This document shows positions 34,180-43,380 of a stretch of 64,000 nucleotides of DNA, piece after piece. This stretch comes from Nitrosospira multiformis (GTDB taxonomy: Bacteria > Pseudomonadota > Gammaproteobacteria > Burkholderiales > Nitrosomonadaceae), in NCBI GenBank assembly GCA_017306155.1, contig JAFKJB010000006.1, positions 62,001 through 126,000 on the forward strand, in the 5' to 3' direction. Position 1 is the first letter of the stretch, and each line of letters starts with the position of its first letter. The position numbers and the translations under genes are program-made. Below the pieces are notes generated by a model. The model ran no database searches. It saw only the letters and a list, made by a program, of their open reading frames with translations, and was not told the origin of the DNA.

Positions 34180-34217
34180 ATCCCTCAGAAATTCCATTAT
34201 CCCTCAAAAATTCCATT
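34180..34217. repeat. Two adjacent 19-bp direct repeats
   Basis: ATCCCTCAGAAATTCCATT (34180-34198) is followed immediately by the same 19 bases with one change (34199-34217). They end 17 bases before ATG 34235. Confidence 0.85.
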
Positions 34218-34234
34218 CACTGAAAGGAGTTGAT

Positions 34235-34738
34235 ATGCGACCCATCGTTGTGGCTATCTCCATGGTGTGGATTACAGGTGTTCTCGCGGAGGATGTGCCC
34301 CTGACATTTCAACAACCCGATCCCCAAAGTAAATTCCGCGATGCACAACTTCATGTAAGAGAATTGATGAAAGCAGGCCGCTATAAGGAAGCCTCGGAAT
34401 ATATGCCGGAATATCAAAAGCTTTCCTGCGAGGCTTCGGAGCAGAAAGCGGGGCGCAGCATAGTAGAAGGCGCTGCTATCTGTGCCCGCAAATACGATCA
34501 TGGGGGAATGAGCGCCGGCAATGTGCTGCACCAGCAGGATCAATCCGTGGCAGGATCATTATCCTCAAATGCTGTAGCGCCCGGAATTACGGTGATGCAG
34601 CGGCCTGTTCCTGGTACCCCCACAGTACTGGATGGCTCGACACCCTCCCTTTTTCTTTTCGATCCCCGGAATGCTCCCGCAACGGGTAGCCAGCATCGTG
34701 ATGATGCGCCGGCAGACCCCTGGACGGGAACCCGCTGA
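34235..34738 (+). CDS. Secreted hypothetical protein
   Basis: The protein has 167 residues. Residues 1-18 are a signal peptide ('RPIVVAISMVWITGVLAED'). The mature N-terminal part is helical ('SKFRDAQLHVRELMKAGRYK') with two Cys (in 'KLSCEASEQ' and 'AAICARKYD') that may pair. The last 70 residues are Pro/Gly/Ser-rich and probably disordered. AAAGGAG stands seven bases before ATG 34235, and a 19-bp tandem repeat lies just upstream. No family recognised. Confidence 0.7.
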   Translation: MRPIVVAISMVWITGVLAEDVPLTFQQPDPQSKFRDAQLHVRELMKAGRYKEASEYMPEYQKLSCEASEQKAGRSIVEGAAICARKYDHGGMSAGNVLHQQDQSVAGSLSSNAVAPGITVMQRPVPGTPTVLDGSTPSLFLFDPRNAPATGSQHRDDAPADPWTGTR

Positions 34739-34855
34739 AGCATATTCCTCAAACCCGAAAAGTCTGCACCCGCTTTCCCCGGAAAAATTTTCCGTTGGAA
34801 CCGGGGAGATTGAGGTGTATTATTGCGCGGCTGTTATTTAACGAGGAGAGCCGTT

Positions 34856-35212
34856 TTGAAGACAACTTATCTTGCGACAGCTTTTTTTATTGGCGTCATA
34901 TTTTTCAATCCCCTGCCAGTCCTTGCGGACAATACCGGGGCCAGCACGGGCGCCCCGGCAGCCGACGCAGCAACAGGAATGCCAGCCAATGAAGGCAAGG
35001 TTCTCTCCACGCTGGATGCACCGGGCTATACTTATATGGAGTTGGCGAATACCGAGAAACGTTTCTGGATCGCGGCGCCAACGATGCGGGTTAAAGTAGG
35101 TGACCGGGTACGTTTTGATCAAAGTCTTGTCATGAAAAACTTCAACAGCAAGACTCACAATCGCACCTTCAAGGAAATTATTTTCGCGAACTCGGCCACA
35201 GTGATCAATTAG
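34856..35212 (+). CDS. Secreted NrfJ-like small beta-barrel protein
   Basis: The protein has 118 residues from TTG 34856, preferred because ACGAGGAGAG stands just upstream and the signal peptide then starts properly ('LATAFFIGVIFFNPLPVLAD'). After an Ala/Gly/Pro-rich linker comes a compact domain: 'GKVLSTLDAPGYTYMELANT', 'RFWIAAPTMRVKVGDRVRFD', 'VMKNFNSKTHNRTFKEIIF'. I recall this pattern from small periplasmic NrfJ-related, OB-fold-like proteins; the link was not searched. It is convergent with uvrB. Confidence 0.7.
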   Translation: MKTTYLATAFFIGVIFFNPLPVLADNTGASTGAPAADAATGMPANEGKVLSTLDAPGYTYMELANTEKRFWIAAPTMRVKVGDRVRFDQSLVMKNFNSKTHNRTFKEIIFANSATVIN

Positions 35213-35217
35213 CGCAG

Positions 35218-35236
35218 AAAAAGCGTGTTGACGCTT
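35218..35236 (-). terminator. Likely uvrB terminator
   Basis: On the minus strand AAGCGT-CAAC-ACGCTT (6-bp stem) is followed by TTTC; it starts 20 bases after the uvrB stop. The stem is short, so this is a weak to moderate terminator. Confidence 0.5.
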
Positions 35237-35255
35237 CCCGGCATTCAATCTGTCG

Positions 35256-37343
35256 CTATCTCACCGCTCTTCGCAGCTTCCCCCGGAATTTCGCCGCGTC
35301 CGCCCCTTTCTCATCCTCGGGTTCCACAAACCCTACAAAGAGCTTGTTTTTTAATCTTTTTAATTCATCCCGATATTCTGCCGCCTTCTCGAATTCGAGA
35401 TTTTTTGCTGCCTCATGCATCTGTTTTTCCAGTGACTTGATTTCTTTTGCCAGCTGCGTCTCGCTCATGGCTTCATACCGCGCCTGCATCTGCGCTGCCT
35501 TAAGCTGCTGTTGGGCTGTTTCCGTGCTGTAAACACCATCAATCAAGTCCTTGATGCGTTTATGCACGCTTCGCGGCGTAATGCCATGTGCCTGATTGAA
35601 CAGGACCTGCTTGTTGCGCCGTCGCTCGGTCTCATCCATTGCAGACCGCATGGAACCAGTGATCCTGTCCGCATAAAGAAGTGCGGTGCCATTGATGTGA
35701 CGCGCTGCGCGACCGATAGTCTGTATCAATGAGCGCTCCGAGCGAAGAAAACCCTCCTTGTCCGCATCCAGTATGGCTACCAGCGATACCTCCGGCATGT
35801 CCAGGCCTTCACGCAGCAGATTGATGCCAACCAGCACATCGAACTTTCCCAGTCTCAGGTCACGCACGATTTCCACCCTTTCCACCGTATCGATATCGGA
35901 ATGCAGATACCGTACTCTGATGCCGTGGTCGGCAAAATAGTCGGTCAGGTCTTCAGCCATGCGTTTGGTGAGCGTTGTTACCAGCACCCGCTCATCCTTG
36001 GCCGTGCGCAGCCTTACTTCCGACATCAGATCGTCCACCTGGGTGCTGGCTGGCCTGACTTCGATCTGCGGATCTACGAGGCCTGTGGGCCGCACCACCT
36101 GCTCGACAACCTGTCCGCTGTGTATCTTTTCGAATTCCGCCGGCGTCGCGGATACGAATACCGTTTGCGGCATGATTTTCCTGAATTCATCGAACCGGAG
36201 GGGACGGTTATCCAGCGCTGAAGGCAGGCGAAACCCGTAATCGACAAGATTTTCCTTGCGAGCCCGATCGCCCTTGTACATTCCTCCGACTTGCGGAACC
36301 GTCACATGGCTCTCATCGATTAACATCAGCGTTCGAGGCGGCAGGTAATCCATCAGGGTGGGTGGCGGCTCCCCCGGTTTTTTTCCTGAAAGATGGCGCG
36401 AATAGTTCTCGATGCCTTTGCAGAAACCCAGTTCATTGAGCATTTCCAGATCGAAACGGGTGCGCTGTTCGATGCGCTGCAACTCCACCAGCTTGTTGTG
36501 CTGCTGGAAAAAATCCATGCGTTCCCTCAACTCGGTCTTGATTGTCTCGATGGCGCGCAAGGTAGTGCTTCTTGGCGTCACGTAATGGCTGGAAGGATAA
36601 ACGGTATAGCGCGATACCTTTCTCGAAGTGCGGCCGGTAAGAGGGTCAAACAATGTCATGCTCTCCACCTCGTCATCAAACAGGGACACACGCACGGCAG
36701 TTTCCGAGCTTTCCGCGGGAAAGATATCGAGTACATCTCCCCTCACCCGGAAGGTTCCCCGGCTGAACTCGAATTCGTTACGCTCGTACTGCATTTCTGT
36801 CAGACGTTGTATTGCCTGCCTTTGCGTGATCTTTTCATGCTCCCGCAGATGGAGAATCATGCCGTGATAATCCACGGGATCGCCTATTCCATAGATGCAC
36901 GACACCGTTGCGACGATGATGGCGTCATCCCGCTCGAGCAGCGCCTTGGTAGCGGACAGGCGCATCTGCTCGATATGCTCATTGATGGCGGAATCTTTCT
37001 CGATAAAAAGGTCCCGCGAAGGGACATAGGCTTCCGGCTGATAATAGTCGTAATACGATACAAAGTACTCGACGGCATTTTCGGGGAAAAACTCCCGCAT
37101 TTCCGCATACAACTGTGCCGCCAGAGTCTTGTTTGGCGCCATGACAATGGCGGGACGTCCCAGCCGCGCAATGACATTGGCCATCGTAAAGGTCTTGCCG
37201 GAGCCCGTCACTCCCAGCAGCGTCTGGAATGCCAGCCCGTCCTCTATCCCCTCCACCAGTTTTTCAATCGCCGCGGACTGATCACCTGCGGGCTGAAATA
37301 ACTGATTGAGCCGATAAGGGCTATTGGGAAAGGTAATAATCAC
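35256..37343 (-). CDS. uvrB: Excinuclease ABC subunit B
   Basis: The protein has 695 residues, near the family norm of 670-700. It is the DNA-damage verification helicase of nucleotide excision repair and works with UvrA and UvrC. Walker A '[14 protein letters not shown]', the beta-hairpin region '[20 protein letters not shown]', '[11 protein letters not shown]', motif VI 'QTIGRAARH', and the C-terminal UVR domain ('[20 protein letters not shown]') that binds UvrC are all present. The start is GTG 37343, opening '[14 protein letters not shown]' as in homologues. No clear LexA box was seen in the 250-bp gap to the divergent aminotransferase gene. Confidence 0.98.
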   Translation of the reverse strand: MIITFPNSPYRLNQLFQPAGDQSAAIEKLVEGIEDGLAFQTLLGVTGSGKTFTMANVIARLGRPAIVMAPNKTLAAQLYAEMREFFPENAVEYFVSYYDYYQPEAYVPSRDLFIEKDSAINEHIEQMRLSATKALLERDDAIIVATVSCIYGIGDPVDYHGMILHLREHEKITQRQAIQRLTEMQYERNEFEFSRGTFRVRGDVLDIFPAESSETAVRVSLFDDEVESMTLFDPLTGRTSRKVSRYTVYPSSHYVTPRSTTLRAIETIKTELRERMDFFQQHNKLVELQRIEQRTRFDLEMLNELGFCKGIENYSRHLSGKKPGEPPPTLMDYLPPRTLMLIDESHVTVPQVGGMYKGDRARKENLVDYGFRLPSALDNRPLRFDEFRKIMPQTVFVSATPAEFEKIHSGQVVEQVVRPTGLVDPQIEVRPASTQVDDLMSEVRLRTAKDERVLVTTLTKRMAEDLTDYFADHGIRVRYLHSDIDTVERVEIVRDLRLGKFDVLVGINLLREGLDMPEVSLVAILDADKEGFLRSERSLIQTIGRAARHINGTALLYADRITGSMRSAMDETERRRNKQVLFNQAHGITPRSVHKRIKDLIDGVYSTETAQQQLKAAQMQARYEAMSETQLAKEIKSLEKQMHEAAKNLEFEKAAEYRDELKRLKNKLFVGFVEPEDEKGADAAKFRGKLRRAVR

Positions 37344-37594
37344 GGGTATAATCCAAATCCATCATAGTCTACTGTTTCTCAGTTAATTCGATGACTTGCA
37401 ACATTGTTTCTGCTTCGCCTGAGCCGTCAAACGGGAGAAGTGGATTGTATTTTTCGCAAGTATGCGCAGTGCAGTCAATCAATCTCCCCCAGTCAGCGCA
37501 TGTAGCATCACCCGCGACTCGATTATTTCTTCCGGCTTATTTTATCACGCAGCACAAGTGCCATTAACACAAGGACATTAGCAAGGATATTATT

Positions 37595-38788
37595 GTGGAA
37601 CTCTCAAAGCGCGTTCAGGCCATCAAGCCCTCCCCTACTCTGGCTGTCACTGCCCGAGCCGCACGCCTGAAAGCGGAAGGCAAGGATATTATCGGGCTGG
37701 GCGCCGGCGAGCCCGATTTCGACACCCCGCAGCACATCAAGGATGCCGCCATTGCCGCGATTCATCGCGGTTTTACGAAATATACGGCTGTGGGTGGAAC
37801 ACCGGGCCTCAAGAATGCAATCATCGCCAAGTTCAAGCGCGAAAATGGCTTCGACTATACTGCGGGCCAAATTCTGGTTTCGTGCGGAGGCAAGCAAAGC
37901 TTTTTCAATCTCACACTGTCTGCCATCAATCCAGGGGATGAGGTCATCATACCGGCGCCCTACTGGGTTTCTTATCCCGACATCGTTCTGATCGCCGAAG
38001 GCAAGCCAGTCATTGTCGAGGCGGGTATCGAGCAGGGTTTCAAAATTACGGCGAATCAGCTCGAGCAGGCCATTACACCGAAAACCCGGATGTTCGTTAT
38101 CAACAGTCCCAGCAATCCCTCCGGGGGGGTTTATACTTTGGACGAACTCAAGGCATTGGGAGAAGTTCTGCTCAGGCATCCCCATATCCTGATTGCCACG
38201 GATGACATGTACGAGCACATCCTGCTATCGGGGGGCAAGTTCGTCAATATTCTGAATGCATGTCCGGCCCTGTATCCCCGCACGGTGGTGCTCAACGGGG
38301 TTTCGAAGGCATATGCCATGACGGGCTGGCGGATCGGTTATTGCGCGGGTCCCGCTCACATCATTACCGCAATGGAGAATGTTCAGTCGCAGAGCACTTC
38401 AAACCCTGCCTCTATTTCCCAGGTTGCGGCTGAAGCAGCGCTGAATGGCGATCAATCCTGTATCACGCCGATGGTGGAAGCGTTCCGCCAGCGGAACCGT
38501 TTCGTGACTGATGCCCTCAATGGTATCGCCGGCCTCCATTGCCTGTTGTCCGAGGGAGCATTCTATGCATTTGCCGATGCACGGGAAGCCATCGCACGCT
38601 TATGCGCTAACGGGATAATCAAGGATCGCAGCGATGTCGCCTTTAGCGAATATCTGCTGGAACAGGGAGGTGTCGCGGTGGTACCGGGCTCCGCTTTTGG
38701 GAGCGAAGGTTATATCAGGCTCTCCTTTGCCACCGCAATGTCCAACCTGGAGGGCGCACTGGGGCGCATGGCAAGGCTATTGGGCTGA
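37595..38788 (+). CDS. Aspartate aminotransferase, class I PLP-dependent
   Basis: The protein has 397 residues from GTG 37595. It belongs to subgroup Ib/gamma of fold-type I aminotransferases: 'GLGAGEPDFDTPQHI' at residues 34-48, 'INSPSNPSGGVYT', the pyridoxal-phosphate lysine Lys238 in 'NGVSKAYAMTGWRIGY', and the C-terminal Arg in 'GYIRLSFAT'. It moves the amino group from aspartate to 2-oxoglutarate and may also act on prephenate, as some enzymes of this subgroup do. It is divergent from uvrB. Confidence 0.92.
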   Translation: MELSKRVQAIKPSPTLAVTARAARLKAEGKDIIGLGAGEPDFDTPQHIKDAAIAAIHRGFTKYTAVGGTPGLKNAIIAKFKRENGFDYTAGQILVSCGGKQSFFNLTLSAINPGDEVIIPAPYWVSYPDIVLIAEGKPVIVEAGIEQGFKITANQLEQAITPKTRMFVINSPSNPSGGVYTLDELKALGEVLLRHPHILIATDDMYEHILLSGGKFVNILNACPALYPRTVVLNGVSKAYAMTGWRIGYCAGPAHIITAMENVQSQSTSNPASISQVAAEAALNGDQSCITPMVEAFRQRNRFVTDALNGIAGLHCLLSEGAFYAFADAREAIARLCANGIIKDRSDVAFSEYLLEQGGVAVVPGSAFGSEGYIRLSFATAMSNLEGALGRMARLLG

Positions 38789-38861
38789 AAAAACGCCTTG
38801 CAGCTGACAAACGCGGCAAAAACTTTCCATCTAAACGATTTCTCGCCGAATCGGGAAAGGG

Positions 38862-38896
38862 GCAGATCGGGTTGAGCGAAGCGGAACCCGATCTGC
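38862..38896. terminator. 12-bp hairpin between convergent genes
   Basis: GCAGATCGGGTT (38862-38873) and AACCCGATCTGC (38885-38896) pair perfectly around 11 bases. It lies between the stop of the aminotransferase gene and the stop of the convergent gene at 38913, a position fit for termination from both sides, though no T-run follows. Confidence 0.65.
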
Positions 38897-38912
38897 TTCA
38901 CCTGAAGTCTTC

Positions 38913-40001
38913 TTACCAATAACCGGGCGGAATCATGTAAAGCCCTGTGTCCCATGCCCACTGGCGAACAGGGTTCTCGGTCATCGCATCCCTGTCATCC
39001 GGTTGCGCTTTCCAGTGGAAATCGCACACGCTCCCGTTATGCCCCACGAAGGTATGCAAACCGCCATTCGCCACTCCTACGAAGAATGGCGCATTTTCCA
39101 GTTTTTCCAGTAACATCTCGGTTTTGCTATCCGGCGTCATCCCACGGTAACCGGAAACGACCGCATCGCAGCGGATACCGGTAGATCCCGAAACCGGGGA
39201 TTTCCAGATGCGCGCACCCGCCTTTGCCATATTCAGCGCGCCGAGTTTCTCATGCTCACCCTCAGCAGAAAGGTCTTCGGCTGTCCGCGGGCTATAAAAT
39301 ACGGCGGTCCACCCATCCTTTTGCAATTCTTCACAAAGGACAGTACCGCGTAAGTCCGCCTCCTTTATCCGAGCGTTCATTTCTGCAAAACGCGCTCCCT
39401 GGCCAGCCCCCTCATAGGCTGCCTTCACATTCTCCATCACCCATCCGATACACGAACTTTCACGCAGGCGAGTTTCCTCCCCTGAAGTTTTTTCTATCGT
39501 GATATATCCGGGTTCAATCGATCCCATTCGCCAGTTGCCCATGCTCATGGCATCGATCTGCGCCCGTAGCACGGCCTGGTTTCCCTTCAGAATATCGTCA
39601 TGGAACTGGGAATGGTCGCCATAATATAAACCGATGCCCGTGCGCTCGATCGCCGTTTTATGCGCGTTGCTATTGTTCGTGATACTCCTGTCACCCAGTT
39701 CCGCAAGCACCTTCCAGTTTATCGGCCCACCCGTCGCAGGTTCAGCGCCTCCCGTTCCGGCAAACAACCACTCGACAACCGCTACGGCGGAAGGATCGGA
39801 AATGGTATTGACGTTCCCGTCATGATCGTAGCTATCGATAATTTCCCAGAGCCTCTCGAGGTTTGGAAGGGTGCCGTCCATCATCCCGTCAGTTGGCAAT
39901 CCTCTCAGGTTCAAATCCGGGTAGGACTGCCTCAACGCGTCAGTGTTGATCAATTTTCCCTTCAGGCGATTAATAAAAGTGGCATGATCGAGCGCGGACA
40001 T
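38913..40001 (-). CDS. Unrecognised 362-residue protein with possible Cys/His active site
   Basis: I do not recognise a family. The protein is soluble, without a signal peptide or membrane segment. The N-terminal third is helical; from about residue 165 it looks alpha/beta. 'RESSCIGWVMENVKAA' (Cys184 at the start of a helix) and the later 'FFVGVANGGLHTFVGHNGSVCDFHWK' region (His316, His321, Cys326, Asp327, His329) are spaced as in papain-like or NlpC-type cysteine hydrolases. That is a pattern-level guess. The C-terminus is rich in Trp and aromatics ('VRQWAWDTGLYMIPPGYW'). A calcium-type loop 'DSYDHDGNVN' lies near residues 57-66. It stands alone, convergent with the aminotransferase. Confidence 0.65.
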   Translation of the reverse strand: MSALDHATFINRLKGKLINTDALRQSYPDLNLRGLPTDGMMDGTLPNLERLWEIIDSYDHDGNVNTISDPSAVAVVEWLFAGTGGAEPATGGPINWKVLAELGDRSITNNSNAHKTAIERTGIGLYYGDHSQFHDDILKGNQAVLRAQIDAMSMGNWRMGSIEPGYITIEKTSGEETRLRESSCIGWVMENVKAAYEGAGQGARFAEMNARIKEADLRGTVLCEELQKDGWTAVFYSPRTAEDLSAEGEHEKLGALNMAKAGARIWKSPVSGSTGIRCDAVVSGYRGMTPDSKTEMLLEKLENAPFFVGVANGGLHTFVGHNGSVCDFHWKAQPDDRDAMTENPVRQWAWDTGLYMIPPGYW

Positions 40002-40227
40002 TTTTCCCCCTAATTGACATAAATTCCTATCGATTCTGGCGATGACGTCATTGATTCATTTCTGGTTTCCGTTTTTTTAATTTAGCAGCAGACAAGGAAA
40101 ATTCAATCCGCAGGGTTGACGTGAAAAGTGACACATTATAGATTGGCGGCACGTCGGATTCTTTTACACTCTCTTTGACCTGAGATTTGAATAATTGAGG
40201 CGCCAAAATCATTAAAAGGAGCTTGAA

Positions 40228-40908
40228 TTGAAAGTAACCCATACAACGCTGATAAAACGCTCGATCGCTTCAATTACCGCCGGCATGGCGGCGTTTGCAC
40301 CCGTTTCTGGCGCCGAAGCAGCACTTTTCACAGTAAGCGCAGTCATACAGGAGCGGATCGGTCTTGATGCTGTATGCGCATCCAGTATCGGAGGTTCGAC
40401 CTCCGGCAGTGGAGTTTCATCTTTCGGTGCGGTTTCCCTTGCAGGCAAGGACTGCATCACGCCCGCAGCAGATCTCAGTTTTTCCTTTCAGGGAAAAATG
40501 ACATTCACCTTTTTCAGTGGAGACCAAATTTTTGCCGATTACTGGGGGCATTTCGTTCCTTCGAGCCCATCCATATTTACATTAAAGGATTCCTTCTTCG
40601 ATATAACAGGTGGAACAGGACGCTTCCAGAACGCAGAAGGAGGTAAGAACCCAGGAAAGCTATACGGGACAGAAATTATCTCCTCAGATTTCTCAAGCGG
40701 CTGGGGATTCATCCAAGCTGCAGGAGACATAAATTTACAGAAAAGCAAGAAGGCGGCGCAGTCGAGTCTCGAACTTCTCGACCTCGCAAACCCTGCTGGT
40801 GGAAACGCTATCGTTGCAATCAATGAGCTTCCGGAATCAGGTTCTCTGGCCCTGCTCGGGATAGGACTGGCCAGTCTTGCCTTCGTTCGCCGCAGGGTAA
40901 GCCGCTGA
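40228..40908 (+). CDS. PEP-CTERM protein
   Basis: The protein has 226 residues from TTG 40228, with AGGAG six bases upstream. Residues 1-31 are a signal peptide ('ITAGMAAFAPVSGAEAAL'). The middle is a beta-rich secreted domain ('LSFSFQGKMTFTFFSGDQIF', 'FFDITGGTGRFQNAEGG'). The C-terminus 'LPESGSLALLGIGLASLAFV' followed by 'RRRVSR' is a PEP-CTERM exosortase signal with Glu-Ser-Gly after Pro. The product is expected to be cut by an exosortase encoded elsewhere. It ends three bases before the stop of fliR on the other strand. Confidence 0.85.
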   Translation: MKVTHTTLIKRSIASITAGMAAFAPVSGAEAALFTVSAVIQERIGLDAVCASSIGGSTSGSGVSSFGAVSLAGKDCITPAADLSFSFQGKMTFTFFSGDQIFADYWGHFVPSSPSIFTLKDSFFDITGGTGRFQNAEGGKNPGKLYGTEIISSDFSSGWGFIQAAGDINLQKSKKAAQSSLELLDLANPAGGNAIVAINELPESGSLALLGIGLASLAFVRRRVSR

Positions 40909-40910
40909 AC

Positions 40911-41693
40911 TCAACGAGCACTATGCGCCACCTCGAGCATGGTTTGCAATCCTTCGGTGATCAATCGCTCGATCACGGGGGTAAAGTGTGGCAGCGACAG
41001 CATGAGGGCTGCCATTCCAACCATCAGGGTAATCGGAAAACCTACCGCAAAGATGTTCAGTTGAGGCGACGCGCGAGTCAGGATGCCCAGCGCCAGATTG
41101 ACAATCAATAATGCCGCGACCACCGGCAGCGCAAGCTGCAGGCCGACGCTGAAAATAATACCCCCCCACTCCGCCAGCCTTTTCCATCCCATATTTGAAA
41201 AGGGTTCGGTGGAGATCGGGAAGGCGTTGAAGCTGTCGATCAGCGCAGACAGCATCAACAGATGACCATTGAATGATAAAAATGCGAGCGTTCCCAGCAG
41301 ACCCAGAAAACGCCCCAGGACGAGGCTGCTGCCATCGCTGTGAGGCGTAAAGAACGTAGCGAACCCCAGCCCCATCTGCAAGCCTGCAATTTCTCCCGCC
41401 AATTCAATCGCACTGAAGATGACGCGCATGGCAAAGCCCATTGCCAGCCCGATCATGATCTGCTGACCGAGGACCAACAGGCCGGGAGCGGACGCCAGTT
41501 CGATCGTTGGCAGGGATTCGAGAGTGGGTGCTACGACCAGCGCGACGAGGATGCCCAATCCCACTTTCACCCGGACAGGAACTGCAAGATTTCCCAATAC
41601 CGGCGCTACCGAGAGAAGCGCCAGAATACGGGCGGCAGGCCAGAAAAAGGAAATGAGCCACGCATTGAGGTCGGCCGCGCTGAACGTGATCAT
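40911..41693 (-). CDS. fliR: Flagellar export gate protein FliR
   Basis: The protein has 260 residues, the typical length. It is one of the FliPQR export gate proteins in the inner membrane. Multiple hydrophobic segments cover most of the chain ('FFWPAARILALLSVAPVLGN', 'VGLGILVALVVAPTL', 'MGFAMRVIFSAIELAGEIAG'), and 'MGLGFATFFTPHSDGSS' is characteristic. It is the last gene of the fliF-fliR block, 111 bases after fliQ, and is convergent with the PEP-CTERM gene. Confidence 0.95.
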   Translation of the reverse strand: MITFSAADLNAWLISFFWPAARILALLSVAPVLGNLAVPVRVKVGLGILVALVVAPTLESLPTIELASAPGLLVLGQQIMIGLAMGFAMRVIFSAIELAGEIAGLQMGLGFATFFTPHSDGSSLVLGRFLGLLGTLAFLSFNGHLLMLSALIDSFNAFPISTEPFSNMGWKRLAEWGGIIFSVGLQLALPVVAALLIVNLALGILTRASPQLNIFAVGFPITLMVGMAALMLSLPHFTPVIERLITEGLQTMLEVAHSAR

Positions 41694-41804
41694 CTAACGA
41701 TAATGAAATTCTGCTTTATCTACCGGTCCAGCGGGCACCGGGGCGGATGTGACAGGCCGGATGCCGCTCTCGCCTGTCTTTTTCCGGCCAATTCCTGACA
41801 ACTG

Positions 41805-42074
41805 CTATCCGATCACTCCGGGAATTCCTTCCAGTACCTGCCTCATATAATCGAGCAGCACCGAAAGCATCCACGGTCCTGCCAACACCAGCATGGCAAA
41901 CAGGACCACGAGTTTGGGAATGAAAGACAGCGTCATCTCATTGATCTGGGTGGCAGCCTGAAAGATGCTGACCAGCAATCCGGTGACGAGTGCTGCCAGT
42001 AGCAAGGGAGCGGAAACCATCAAGGTGACTTCCATTGCTTTCTGGCCGAGTGTCATTACGCTTTCAGGTGTCAT
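41805..42074 (-). CDS. fliQ: Flagellar export gate protein FliQ
   Basis: The protein has 89 residues from ATG 42074, exactly the usual FliQ length; an ATG six codons upstream would add 'MRRKRT'. Two transmembrane helices are seen: 'MEVTLMVSAPLLLAALVTGL' and 'PKLVVLFAMLVLAGPWMLSV'. 'FQAATQINEMTLSFIPK' is the family signature. It forms the type III export gate with FliP and FliR. Confidence 0.96.
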   Translation of the reverse strand: MTPESVMTLGQKAMEVTLMVSAPLLLAALVTGLLVSIFQAATQINEMTLSFIPKLVVLFAMLVLAGPWMLSVLLDYMRQVLEGIPGVIG

Positions 42075-42120
42075 GGTTCTTTTCCGTCTCATTTCGCCGG
42101 TGGATAAACATGCTGCATCC

Positions 42121-42897
42121 TCAATAAAAGCTCTCTGCCAGCGAACCGATCAGCATATGCCATCCATCGACCAGCACGAAGAGCATGATCTTGAAAGGCA
42201 ATGCGACGAGAGCCGGCGATACCATCATCATCCCCATCGACATCAGCACCGAGGCCACGACCATGTCAATGATCAGAAAAGGAATGAACACTGCGAAACC
42301 GATTTGAAATGCGGTTTTCAATTCGCTGGTAACGAAGGCTGGAACGAGCACCCGAAGGGATACTTCTTCCGGCCCGCTCAGCTGGGGACTGCCCGAGAGT
42401 TTGACGAACAGTGCAAGATCGGCCTCACGGGTCTGTTTCATCATGAAAGCTTTGAGCGGCACGGCACCCTTCTCCAGCGCCTGCTCCATCGTCATCCTGT
42501 TTTCCGCATAAGGCTGGTATGCGTCCTGATAAATCTTGTCGAATACCGGGCTCATGACGAAAAAAGTCAGGAACAGCGCCAATCCGACGAGCACCTGGTT
42601 GGGTGGCGAAGATTGCGTGCCAAGGGCCTGCCGCAGCAGCGAAAGGACAATGATGACGCGGGTAAAACCCGTCATCATCAGGAGCACTGCTGGCAGCAAT
42701 GTCAGCGACGTCAGCAGCAGCAGTGTTTGCAGGCTCAATGAATAAGTTTGCCCACCCTTGGGGGCAGGCACGCTGCTAAAGGCAGGAAACCCTCCCTTTG
42801 CCTGTGCCAGCGCGACCATGGGCGTAGCCAGCAACAGGGCTGCTGCTACGGTTCCGCAGGCAATACGTATGCTGGAGCGGGATTTTTTATCTGCCAT
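42121..42897 (-). CDS. fliP: Flagellar export gate protein FliP
   Basis: The protein has 258 residues from ATG 42897, one base after the fliO stop; a GTG three codons earlier would overlap fliO. There is an N-terminal signal-like segment ('[19 protein letters not shown]'), then the FliP domain with '[20 protein letters not shown]', '[20 protein letters not shown]' and '[20 protein letters not shown]', and the late '[20 protein letters not shown]' with '[11 protein letters not shown]'. FliP forms the core of the export gate. Confidence 0.96.
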   Translation of the reverse strand: MADKKSRSSIRIACGTVAAALLLATPMVALAQAKGGFPAFSSVPAPKGGQTYSLSLQTLLLLTSLTLLPAVLLMMTGFTRVIIVLSLLRQALGTQSSPPNQVLVGLALFLTFFVMSPVFDKIYQDAYQPYAENRMTMEQALEKGAVPLKAFMMKQTREADLALFVKLSGSPQLSGPEEVSLRVLVPAFVTSELKTAFQIGFAVFIPFLIIDMVVASVLMSMGMMMVSPALVALPFKIMLFVLVDGWHMLIGSLAESFY

Positions 42898-42898
42898 G

Positions 42899-43378
42899 CT
42901 ATCCACCGTGTTTTTCCGCCAACCGCTTCAGCCAGCCTGAAAAATTCGAATCTTTTTCAACATGCCCCGGCGTTCCGGAGACATGGAGCATGCTTGCACC
43001 CGTGTCGCCTTTGGGCATGTTGTGCAGTACCGTTACATGTCCGGGTGCGACACCAATGACAAGCCAGGTTTCGGCCACTTCGATCACAACGACGCGCTCG
43101 CGCTGTCCTACCGCCGATCCCCCGATTATCCTGACCACTCCTGCCTGCCCGCTGTATGCCCCACCCATGCGCTTGAGCAGCCATGCGCAACCTGCAATCA
43201 CAGCGAGCACCACTCCCAGGCCGAGCATGACCTGCAAGGGATTGCCGCTGGAAGCAACTGTGCTGTCGCTCGCTCCAGCCGCCATGGCCGGTGAGGTGAA
43301 ATGCCAGAGCACTGTCATTGAGAGGAAACCGCGGAACGCCACCCGAGGCAAAAACGGGTTCTGATGTTTTCTTTTCAT
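42899..43378 (-). CDS. fliO: Flagellar biosynthesis protein FliO
   Basis: The protein has 159 residues. The signal-like N-terminus has a cluster '[20 protein letters not shown]', then one membrane segment '[20 protein letters not shown]', then the cytoplasmic FliO domain '[20 protein letters not shown]' ending '[13 protein letters not shown]'. FliO assists assembly of FliP into the export gate. It lies two bases after fliN and directly before fliP. Confidence 0.93.
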   Translation of the reverse strand: MKRKHQNPFLPRVAFRGFLSMTVLWHFTSPAMAAGASDSTVASSGNPLQVMLGLGVVLAVIAGCAWLLKRMGGAYSGQAGVVRIIGGSAVGQRERVVVIEVAETWLVIGVAPGHVTVLHNMPKGDTGASMLHVSGTPGHVEKDSNFSGWLKRLAEKHGG

Positions 43379-43380
43379 GA

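Larger units (their letters stand above)
33812..34234. other. Intergenic region with strong terminator; possible small RNA
   Basis: No protein gene is supported. The stretch holds an AT-rich promoter-like region (33826-33850, with TATACAT/TATAC words), a 7-bp hairpin TGTGCGC-CT-GCGCACA (33905-33920), the intrinsic terminator at 33995-34038, and tandem 19-bp repeats (34180-34217). The distance from the lytic transglycosylase stop to the terminator (about 180 bases) leaves room for an independent small transcript. Confidence 0.4.

Noticed and set aside
36393..37301. 302-codon plus-strand frame opposite uvrB
   Set aside because: It is antisense to conserved UvrB motifs and has no recognisable protein features; a shadow frame.
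37344..37594. LexA (SOS) box upstream of uvrB
   Set aside because: No CTG-N10-CAG with the usual AT-rich centre was found in the gap.
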